This document shows, piece by piece, positions 53,842 through 61,856 of a DNA stretch of 64,000 bases (the first letter of the stretch is position 1; each line of letters opens with the position of its first letter). This DNA is from Nitrospinota bacterium. GTDB lineage: Bacteria; Nitrospinota_A; UBA7883; JACRGQ01. The position numbers were made by a program, and so were the translations under genes. The stretch lies in contig JAOUMJ010000010.1 of assembly GCA_029881495.1 (NCBI GenBank), positions 1 to 64,000 on the forward strand. The letters are read 5' to 3'. The notes beneath the pieces are model-generated. The model was not told the DNA's origin. It saw only the letters and a list, made by a program, of their open reading frames with translations, and did no database searches.

Positions 53842-55539
53842 GTGAAACAAGGCAAATTGACCGGCGCTCAGATATTTGTGGAAAGCCTCCTCGCGGAAGG
53901 TGTCGAAATGATTTTCGGCTATCCTGGCGGCGCCGTTCTCCCATTGTACGACGTACTATACGATTCCAAACTGCGCCATTACCGCGTCCGCCATGAGCAG
54001 GGTGCCGTACATATGGCCGACGGATACTCCCGCGCGACGGGAAAGTGCGGGGTTTGCCTCGTCACCAGCGGCCCGGGCGCCACGAATACCGTAACAGGTA
54101 TCGCAAACGCCTACATGGATTCCATCCCGATAATTGTTTTCACGGGACAGGTAAACGTATCCCTCATAGGGAACGACGCCTTCCAGGAAGCCGACATAAT
54201 AGGTATTACAAGGCCGTGCACAAAGCACTCCTTCCTCGTGAGGGATACGAACGACCTTGCAATGACCATCAAAAAGGCGTTCTATATCGCAACCACTGGC
54301 AAGCCGGGACCGGTTGTTATCGACCTCCCGAAAGATATCCTTGGCGAAGCCGTGCCGTTTGAATACCCGAAAAGCGTCTCCATAAGGAGCTACAACCCGA
54401 ACGTAGAGGGGCACCCGGCGCAGGTAAAAAAAGCGTTCACCGCCATGCGGGAAGCCAAAAAGCCGGTCTTTTACATCGGCGGAGGCCTTATCAGCGCGAA
54501 CGGAAGCAAGGAGCTTTTCTCGATAGCCACCGCTACGCATATTCCGGTAACCACCACTCTGATGGCGATGGGCGCCTTTCCAAGCGACAACTCCCTTTCG
54601 CTCGGCATGCTTGGAATGCACGGCACGTATACCGCGAACATGGTTATGCACCAGTCGGATCTTATCATCTCCCTTGGCTCCCGTTTCGACGACAGGGTTA
54701 CGGGGAAACTGGATGAGTTCGCGCCAAACGCGAAGATAATCCATGTTGATATAGACCCCGGCTCGATAGGTAAAAACGTCGCCGTAGACATACCTGTCGT
54801 TGGCGACCTTGGCGACGTTCTTAAAAAACTGAACGCCCACGTCAAGAAGGAGAAGACCGATTGGATCGGCAAACATGCCGAGTGGCTGAAGGCAATTGAA
54901 GGGTGGAAAAACGCGCATCCGCTCAAATATGAAAAATCGGATACGAAGATCAAGCCGCAGTACGTCATTGAGCGGATCGACGAGCTGACAAGGAAGCAGG
55001 ACCCGATCTACACAACCGAGGTCGGACAATCACAGATGTGGGCGGCCCAGTTCATCAACTTCCAGAATCCCCGCACCTTCATTACTTCCGGCGGGCTTGG
55101 GACGATGGGCTTCGGATTTCCGGCGGCGCTCGGCGCGCAGGCGGCATTCCCGGACAGGCTCGTAATAGACATCGCGGGGGACGGAAGCATCCAGATGAAC
55201 ATTCAGGAGCTCGGCACCGCTATCGAGAACGGACTTAATACGAAAGTCGCAATACTTAACAACAATTCGCTCGGCATGGTTCGCCAGTGGCAGAAGTTTT
55301 TCTTCAACGAGCGATATTCGTCCTCGATAATGCCGAGCTATCCCGACTTCGTTAAGCTGGCGGAGAGCTACGGCGCGGTCGGCCTCAGGGCGGAAAAACC
55401 GTCCGACGTCGACCCGGTCATAAAAGAGGCGCTTGCGGTAAAGAAACCGGTATTGATGGATTTCATTGTAGATCCGGAGGAAAACGTTTTCCCGATGGTA
55501 CCGGCAGGAAAAACAATCAAAGATATCATGTTGGCCTGA
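53842..55539 (+). CDS. ilvB: Acetolactate synthase, large subunit
   Basis: 565 residues. Thiamine-diphosphate enzyme that makes acetolactate or acetohydroxybutyrate, first common step of Val, Leu and Ile synthesis. The TPP glutamate lies in [22 protein letters not shown] ... NN ([20 protein letters not shown]) binds the diphosphate. The FAD-linked central domain is intact. The start is GTG 53842 with AAGGAAA upstream. First gene of the operon ilvB-ilvN-ilvC-psd-pssA. Confidence 0.97.
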   Translation: MKQGKLTGAQIFVESLLAEGVEMIFGYPGGAVLPLYDVLYDSKLRHYRVRHEQGAVHMADGYSRATGKCGVCLVTSGPGATNTVTGIANAYMDSIPIIVFTGQVNVSLIGNDAFQEADIIGITRPCTKHSFLVRDTNDLAMTIKKAFYIATTGKPGPVVIDLPKDILGEAVPFEYPKSVSIRSYNPNVEGHPAQVKKAFTAMREAKKPVFYIGGGLISANGSKELFSIATATHIPVTTTLMAMGAFPSDNSLSLGMLGMHGTYTANMVMHQSDLIISLGSRFDDRVTGKLDEFAPNAKIIHVDIDPGSIGKNVAVDIPVVGDLGDVLKKLNAHVKKEKTDWIGKHAEWLKAIEGWKNAHPLKYEKSDTKIKPQYVIERIDELTRKQDPIYTTEVGQSQMWAAQFINFQNPRTFITSGGLGTMGFGFPAALGAQAAFPDRLVIDIAGDGSIQMNIQELGTAIENGLNTKVAILNNNSLGMVRQWQKFFFNERYSSSIMPSYPDFVKLAESYGAVGLRAEKPSDVDPVIKEALAVKKPVLMDFIVDPEENVFPMVPAGKTIKDIMLA

Positions 55540-55544
55540 GGATT

Positions 55545-57121
<1,577 letters not shown>

Positions 57122-57128
57122 TCAAACA

Positions 57129-57758
57129 ATGAAAATTGCAAGCGACGCATGGATGTTTGTTATCCCGCTCCTTCTTGGGGGCGGGATCGTTTACGCAACC
57201 GGATACAGGGGTGCGAGCCTCGTATTTATCGCCCTCGCGTTATTCGTTATGTTCTTCTTCCGCGATCCGGAGAGAGAAATCCCGCAGGACGCAAACGGCA
57301 TCGTCTCCCCAGCCGACGGAACCATCGTAAGGATAGATCACGACTGGCTGGACGATTCAACCGGGGAGAAGAAAACCAGAGTTTCGATATTTCTCTCCAT
57401 TTTCAATGTCCACATAAACCGCTACCCTATAGCGGGCAAGGTGATAAAGAAAGAGTTCATTAATGGCAAGTTCCTCGCCGCTTTCAACCATATGGCCTCG
57501 GAAGAGAATTCCCGCACCGTGGTAGTCATCGACACCCCCTATGGGAAAGTGACAATCAAACAGATTGTCGGCCTGATTGCGAGGCGGATAGTATGCAGTA
57601 CCAACGTTGGGGATACCGTCGCAAAAGGGGAAAGGTTCGGCCTTATGAGGTTCGGCTCCCGTATGGATGTAATCTTCCCTTCAACCGCCGAAGTAAAGGT
57701 AAAGCTGAAGGACAAGGTTCAGGGCGGGATATCCACCATCGCAATTCTTGCGAAATAA
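57129..57758 (+). CDS. psd: Phosphatidylserine decarboxylase (short, type II)
   Basis: 209 residues. Pyruvoyl enzyme that converts phosphatidylserine to phosphatidylethanolamine. Two N-terminal membrane segments (about 8-45), the PADGTI motif, and the self-cleavage Gly-Ser in LMRFGSRMDVIFP (about 175-180). The length fits the compact Psd of Geobacter-like bacteria. Seven bp after ilvC, 29 bp before pssA. Confidence 0.95.
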   Translation: MKIASDAWMFVIPLLLGGGIVYATGYRGASLVFIALALFVMFFFRDPEREIPQDANGIVSPADGTIVRIDHDWLDDSTGEKKTRVSIFLSIFNVHINRYPIAGKVIKKEFINGKFLAAFNHMASEENSRTVVVIDTPYGKVTIKQIVGLIARRIVCSTNVGDTVAKGERFGLMRFGSRMDVIFPSTAEVKVKLKDKVQGGISTIAILAK

Positions 57759-57787
57759 CCACCTTTTTGGTGTAAAATCTAGCTGAT

Positions 57788-58570
57788 ATGGATGAATTAC
57801 AGGAAACCGATTCACCCAAACTCGGCAACAGGCTGAAAAAGGGTGTCTATCTCCTCCCGTCGCTAATCACCACGATGGGCTTTTTCAGCGGCTTCTACGC
57901 CCTGATCGCGGTGTTCAACGAAAACTACTACTACGCCGCATGGGCCATCATCTTTGCCGGCCTCTGCGATTTCCTCGACGGCAAGGTAGCCCGGATGACA
58001 AATACGACCTCAGAATTTGGAATGCAGTACGATTCGATGTCCGACCTTATGGCCTTCGGTATCGCTCCGGCATTCCTCGCCTACTCGTGGGTTCTGCAAC
58101 CCTATGGCCGAGTAGGCTGGATGGCGGCATTCCTATACGCGATATGCGGCGCGCTCCGCCTCGCCCGTTTCAATACCCACGCTTCCACCGGGACGCTTGA
58201 CGACAAGTTCCTCGGCCTCCCTATACCGGCGGCGGCGGGATTCATCGCAACGCTTGTCATACTCACAAAGGATTTCCTTGTGATCGAAAAAGTGCATCCA
58301 ATGATAATCGTTGCCACCGTTTACATGCTCGCGTTCCTCATGGTCAGCAACATCCGCTACATCTCATTTAAGAAGCTTGGATTCAGCAAAAGGAGGCCGT
58401 TCCGGTTCCTGGTCTCGACGATTCTATTCATATATGTTATCGCCACAATACCGGAGCTGATGCTCTTCGTCATGGCGGTTATCTATGTCTCTTCCGGCCC
58501 GGTCGACTGGATCTATCGCAGGTGGTTCAAGAAAAACTACGAGGAAGAAGAGCCGATCTCTCATATATGA
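57788..58570 (+). CDS. pssA: CDP-diacylglycerol-serine O-phosphatidyltransferase
   Basis: 260 residues, integral membrane enzyme that makes phosphatidylserine from CDP-diacylglycerol and serine, the substrate of Psd. The CDP-alcohol phosphatidyltransferase motif DGx2ARx8Gx3Dx3D is present: DFLDGKVARMTNTTSEFG then YDSMSDLMAFG. Six or more hydrophobic segments follow. TAAAAT at 57773-57778 is a possible internal -10. In Geobacter-type genomes leuA usually follows; here the repeat and tRNA-Pro region does. Confidence 0.95.
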   Translation: MDELQETDSPKLGNRLKKGVYLLPSLITTMGFFSGFYALIAVFNENYYYAAWAIIFAGLCDFLDGKVARMTNTTSEFGMQYDSMSDLMAFGIAPAFLAYSWVLQPYGRVGWMAAFLYAICGALRLARFNTHASTGTLDDKFLGLPIPAAAGFIATLVILTKDFLVIEKVHPMIIVATVYMLAFLMVSNIRYISFKKLGFSKRRPFRFLVSTILFIYVIATIPELMLFVMAVIYVSSGPVDWIYRRWFKKNYEEEEPISHI

Positions 58571-58710
58571 TCTCGTCGTCCCCACCTGGGACGTGCCGCA
58601 CTACCCTCTCCCCTAGCTCAACACTCAATCGGTAAAACCCGTCAGGTTCTCTTGCCAGGTGTAAGACCGTTGTCTCTGGGAAATATCTCTTCATCTTGCC
58701 GGTGAGAGGA

Positions 58711-58812
58711 GCAGTACGCTTCAAATCCTCTCGGTTCAGATATCAATCTTTTCAGCTTGATGGAATTGTGGGACTTCATCGAATCAGTTTATGGTCGGGA
58801 TGAGAGGATTTG
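58711..58812. repeat. 102-bp direct repeat, copy 1
   Basis: Identical to 58910-59011, offset 199 bp. Its last 21 bp (58792-58812) reproduce the 3' end of the tRNA-Pro gene with CCA. A tRNA fragment at the distal end of a direct repeat is what integration and excision at a tRNA leave behind. Confidence 0.95.
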
Positions 58813-58820
58813 TCACTCTC

Positions 58821-58841
58821 GCGGCAACATCGTGTTGCCGC
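58821..58841. other. Perfect hairpin between the two repeats (1)
   Basis: GCGGCAACA (58821-58829), loop TCG, TGTTGCCGC (58833-58841): a 9-bp perfect stem. No T-run follows, so it does not look like a normal terminator. Confidence 0.8.
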
Positions 58842-58865
58842 TCCAGCGACCCCGACTCCCTGCCT

Positions 58866-58886
58866 AAATTGACTTCCTGTCAATTT
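58866..58886. other. Perfect hairpin between the two repeats (2)
   Basis: AAATTGAC (58866-58873), loop TTCCT, GTCAATTT (58879-58886): an 8-bp perfect stem. With the first hairpin it fills much of the 97-bp spacer between the direct repeats. Confidence 0.8.
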
Positions 58887-58909
58887 GCCCTCCTTGTTCG
58901 GTCGGCCCG

Positions 58910-59011
58910 GCAGTACGCTTCAAATCCTCTCGGTTCAGATATCAATCTTTTCAGCTTGATGGAATTGTGGGACTTCATCGAATCAGTTTATGGTCGGGAT
59001 GAGAGGATTTG
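58910..59011. repeat. 102-bp direct repeat, copy 2 (ends inside tRNA-Pro)
   Basis: Identical to 58711-58812. The last 21 bp (58991-59011) are the CCA end and T arm of the intact tRNA-Pro gene. The repeat also starts with TTCAAATCCTCTC, the reverse complement of its own end, so each unit has inverted-repeat ends. Confidence 0.95.
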
Positions 59012-59067
59012 AACCTCCGACCCCTCGCTCCCGAAGCGAGTACTCTACCAGACTGAGCCACATCCCG
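58991..59067 (-). tRNA. tRNA-Pro (anticodon CGG)
   Basis: 77 nt read on the minus strand. Acceptor arms CGGGATG and CATCCCG, D arm GGCTCAG...GGTAGAG, anticodon stem CTCGC/GCGAG around loop TTCGGGA with anticodon CGG (codon CCG), T arm with GGTTCAAATCC, and encoded CCA. The 3' 21 nt are duplicated at 58792-58812. No consensus -35 is visible upstream; TAGAAT lies about 10 bp before the 5' end. Confidence 0.95.
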
Positions 59068-59090
59068 ACTAGGTAGCCAATTCTAGCATA

Positions 59091-59120
59091 AAGCGGGATA
59101 CTCATGGTATTCCGCTTTTT
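59091..59120 (+). terminator. Intrinsic terminator on the plus strand
   Basis: AAGCGGGATAC (59091-59101), loop TCATG, GTATTCCGCTT (59107-59117), one G-U pair, then TTT. It could end read-through from pssA. It lies upstream of the tRNA-Pro gene, which is on the other strand. Confidence 0.6.
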
Positions 59121-59271
59121 CCAATTAGAGCTTCGAGAAAATATGCTGGTTGTCAAAACAGAAAATTTTTCAATATACGAGACTCAAATAAGGATTCAAA
59201 TATTGAAAAACATTTCTCTTGCCTAAACCGACAGGCTTTAATACGCTTGGACAATACCCTTGGAGAGACAG

Positions 59272-59670
59272 ATGAACAGTAAACATATTTTAATCGGTGC
59301 AATAATCGCGGCTGTATCAATGGCATCACTCTATACTTCCGTAAGCCACGCCCCGAAACATGAGCGCCATACCGGAAAGGCAATTCCTGGAGAGATCGAA
59401 ATAAGGGAGATCCTCGCACGTGAGGGTGGAGGGATACATGGGTACAACAGGGTCAGCGGCATGCTCACCGATATATTGAGAGAACAAAAACGCCTTTTTA
59501 AAAACGCGCATGGCGATGTACCTAATGAGATTGCGGACAGGGTTGAAGTAATGGTAAACGATGCCGGCCTCTACGCCAGCCAGAAAAATTACGATAAATG
59601 CTATCGCTCGCTAGAAGAGGCGCTCGACACTCTTGCAATAGCAATAACGGAATTGAACGGAGAAAAGTAA
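59272..59670 (+). CDS. Small exported protein, unknown function
   Basis: 132 residues from ATG 59272, with GGAGAG just upstream; a TTG at 59260 would add four residues. The N-terminus (MNSKHILIGAIIAAVSMASL) is a signal peptide, cleaved probably after VSHA. The mature part is helical with a tetratricopeptide-like feel (YDKCYRSLEEALDTLAIAI) and no recognised domain. Probably periplasmic. It ends 9 bp before the PanE-like gene and may be co-transcribed with it. Confidence 0.7.
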   Translation: MNSKHILIGAIIAAVSMASLYTSVSHAPKHERHTGKAIPGEIEIREILAREGGGIHGYNRVSGMLTDILREQKRLFKNAHGDVPNEIADRVEVMVNDAGLYASQKNYDKCYRSLEEALDTLAIAITELNGEK

Positions 59671-59679
59671 TTCCGCCTG

Positions 59680-60636
59680 ATGACCTCCGCCAATAATATT
59701 GAAAATCTCTGCATCTACGGTGTCGGCGGAGTCGGGGGTTATTTTGGAGGAAAGATACTCAGCAGCGCCCTCAAAAATCAAAACGGTTTTCCAAAGACAT
59801 ACTTTATCGCGCGCGGAGAACATCTAAACGCTATCCGGCGCAGCGGACTCTCCCTCGTTACCCCGTCCGCCACATTTACCGGAAAACCAACAGTTGCCAC
59901 CGACGACGTAGAGAGTATCCCATGCCCCGACTTGATCCTCCTCTGCGTAAAAAGTTATGGACTTGATGAAGCTATGAATGCCTTAAAGAAAAAGGTGAAG
60001 GAAAACACGGTGATAATTCCACTTTTGAACGGCGTAGACATCTACGAGAGGATCAGGACACATATCAACGTCGGCATTCTCTTCCCTGCCTGCGTATTCG
60101 TCGGAACGCATATTGATTCCCCCGGGATCATCAGACAGAACGGAGGTAACGGCAGGATCCTTTTCGGCAGGGATCCTCAACACCCGGAATTCATCCCGGA
60201 AAGCTCAATAGATTTCTTCAAGAAAGCCGAAATTGATTTCAGCTGGATGGACGACCCATATCCCGCCATATGGGGGAAATTCATTTTCATCGCGGCGTTC
60301 GGCCTTGTTACTGCACGATCTGGCTGCACCCTCGGGGAACTTATGAAGGATGATGCTCAGGTGAGAAGTGTACTTGAAGTGATGGGTGAAATTAAAGTGA
60401 TCGCGCAGGCGAAGGGTATTCTCCTGCCTGAAAATATTATTGGTGAATCACTGGCAAAAGCAAACAACTTCCCGCCGGAAACAAAAACTTCCTATCAAAG
60501 GGATATCGAATCAGGAGGGGGGAAAAATGAAGGGGACCTTTTCGGCGGTACCATAATCAGGCTAGGGGAAGAGCTTTCGGTTCCCACACCGGTGACGAAA
60601 ACCATCTACTCGGATATCCATCGACGCTTCCCCTAG
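59680..60636 (+). CDS. Ketopantoate reductase family protein (PanE/ApbA)
   Basis: 318 residues. The N-terminal Rossmann fold starts YGVGGVGGYFGG, followed by VKSYGLDEA and LLNGVDIYERI. The C-terminal helical domain has KTSYQRDIESGG with the family's conserved Ser-Arg-Asp region. Likely reduces 2-dehydropantoate to pantoate with NADPH, a step towards coenzyme A; this is a broad family and other 2-oxo acids are possible. No panB or panC nearby. Confidence 0.85.
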   Translation: MTSANNIENLCIYGVGGVGGYFGGKILSSALKNQNGFPKTYFIARGEHLNAIRRSGLSLVTPSATFTGKPTVATDDVESIPCPDLILLCVKSYGLDEAMNALKKKVKENTVIIPLLNGVDIYERIRTHINVGILFPACVFVGTHIDSPGIIRQNGGNGRILFGRDPQHPEFIPESSIDFFKKAEIDFSWMDDPYPAIWGKFIFIAAFGLVTARSGCTLGELMKDDAQVRSVLEVMGEIKVIAQAKGILLPENIIGESLAKANNFPPETKTSYQRDIESGGGKNEGDLFGGTIIRLGEELSVPTPVTKTIYSDIHRRFP

Positions 60637-60681
60637 CTTCTTCTAAGTTTAAATTTTCTGAATGGTTCTTTCTGCTTCCAT

Positions 60682-60713
60682 CCCTTCCTTGCGCGGAAGC
60701 GCTTAAGGAGGGG
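60682..60713. repeat. Palindromic repeat related to 45809-45840
   Basis: CCCTTCCTT, GCGC-GGAA-GCGC, TT, AAGGAGGGG. Same layout as the other two copies, with a G-T mismatch in the stem. Located between the PanE-like gene and the SRAP gene; no T-run follows on the plus strand. Confidence 0.7.
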
Positions 60714-60744
60714 CCGGGGGTGGTTTGCATTTATCATTCGCAAT

Positions 60745-60764
60745 TGTCGAATCATGACACGACA
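60745..60764 (+). promoter_or_regulatory. Inverted repeat over the SRAP promoter
   Basis: TGTCG (60745-60749), 10 bp, CGACA (60760-60764). It lies just before TATTAT (60770-60775), the likely -10, which ends 6 bp before the ATG at 60782. It could be an operator. The arms are only 5 bp, so chance is possible. Confidence 0.35.
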
Positions 60765-60781
60765 GGATGTATTATGTAGTT

Positions 60782-61438
60782 ATGTGCGGAAGGTTCACCC
60801 AAACGGCAACCACGGAACAGCTTATCGAAGAGTTCATGCTCGACGAATCGTTCGAAGCGGAAGCGCGATACAACATAGCCCCGACGCAGACTGTCGCCGC
60901 CGTTCGTGAGAGCGAAGGGAAAAGAAAGCTCGCCCTCCTCAAGTGGGGACTTGTCCCGTCATGGTCGAAAGATCCCACCATTGGCGTAAGGATGATAAAC
61001 GCGCGCTCAGAAACGGTCGCCGAAAAACCGTCATTCAGGTCGGCATTCAAGAAGAGGCGGTGCATCGTCCCGTCCACCGGTTTCTACGAATGGCAGAAGG
61101 TGGATGCGAAAAAGGAACCCTACTTCATCGGGATGCGGGGAAGAAATGTGTTCGGCATCGCCGGGCTATGGGAATCGTGGGAGGGGCCGGACGGCTATCT
61201 CGAAACCTGCACACTTCTGACAACATCGGCCAACGAACTTGTAAAGAGTATTCACGAACGAATGCCGGTAATACTTTCGCACGATGATTACGGGAGATGG
61301 CTTGATATGAAAACAACGGCTGACGAACTCCACGCTCTCTTTCGTCCTTTCTCAACGGAGATGATGGAGATGTACAGGGTCGATAAACATGTAAACTCCC
61401 CAAAGAACGACGACCCCTCCTGCATTGCGCCGGTTTGA
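60782..61438 (+). CDS. SRAP-family protein (HMCES/YedK-like)
   Basis: 218 residues from ATG 60782, which begins MCGRFT. SRAP proteins use Cys2, exposed after Met removal, to form a stable thiazolidine crosslink with abasic sites in single-stranded DNA and protect forks. The other conserved pieces are present: YNIAPTQTVAAVRE, MINARSETVAEKPSFR with the active Asn, FYEWQ and SIHERMPVIL with the active His. An ATG at 60767 would place Cys at position 7, so it must be wrong. It faces a DnaE-type polymerase gene 418 bp away. Confidence 0.95.
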   Translation: MCGRFTQTATTEQLIEEFMLDESFEAEARYNIAPTQTVAAVRESEGKRKLALLKWGLVPSWSKDPTIGVRMINARSETVAEKPSFRSAFKKRRCIVPSTGFYEWQKVDAKKEPYFIGMRGRNVFGIAGLWESWEGPDGYLETCTLLTTSANELVKSIHERMPVILSHDDYGRWLDMKTTADELHALFRPFSTEMMEMYRVDKHVNSPKNDDPSCIAPV

Positions 61439-61476
61439 TTTACCTATAGCGGAATATCAGTCATCGCAATACAGTT

Positions 61477-61550
61477 GTCATTCCCGCGAAGGCGGGAATC
61501 CAGACCTTTTTTTTCACGAACACTGGATCCCCGTCTGCTCGGGGATGACA
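61477..61550. repeat. REP/BIME-like composite palindrome
   Basis: Two hairpins, ATTCCCGC-GAAG-GCGGGAAT (61480-61499) and ATCCCCG-TCTGCT-CGGGGAT (61527-61546), are inverted copies of one another, bounded by TGTCAT and ATGACA. This is the widely scattered TCATTCCCGC...GGCGGGAATCCAG type. No REP-associated transposase gene is in the window. Confidence 0.8.
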
Positions 61551-61610
61551 AAATAAATATACCGACAATCTACGCAACGTGAAACTCTACTGCGCTTTTG
61601 AGGAGAGATT

Positions 61611-61844
61611 GCTTCGCTGCGCTCGCAATGACGTGACACAGAAATAAGTTGCTCCTTCGGAGCAAACACAGACTGAAGTCTATGCTACCAAAGAAAGACG
61701 GCTTCGCTGCGCTCGCAATGACGTGGCACAGAAATAAGTTGCTCCTTCGGAGCAAACACAGACTAAAGTCTATGCTACCAAGAGCAAACACAGACTAAAG
61801 TCTATGCTACCAAAGAAAGACGGCTTCGCTACGCTCGCAATGAA
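61611..61844. repeat. 90-bp tandem intergenic repeat with partial copies
   Basis: Unit 61611-61700 (GCTTCGCTGCGCTCGCAATG at its start) is followed by 61701-61781, differing at a few bases, then a partial copy at 61782-61822 and the start of another to 61844. Each unit has a perfect TTGCTCC-TTC-GGAGCAA hairpin. The frame that runs through it on the minus strand encodes a repeat-derived peptide and is not a gene. With 61439-61610 it fills the gap between SRAP and the polymerase; no gene is there. Confidence 0.85.
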
Positions 61845-61856
61845 TTGAATACAAAC

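Noticed and set aside
53956-55029. 357-codon antisense frame opposite ilvB
   Set aside because: It lies wholly inside a strongly conserved gene, has no domain pattern and no ribosome site; codon bias of ilvB explains the open antisense frame.
58527-58724. 65-codon minus-strand frame overlapping the pssA end
   Set aside because: Its composition is plausible, but it overlaps pssA by 44 bp, begins in the tRNA-associated repeat, and resembles no family. It might be a remnant of an inserted element; not enough to call.
61570-61791. 73-codon frame encoding a repeated peptide
   Set aside because: It is generated by the 90-bp intergenic tandem repeat; there is no start context and no folded domain.
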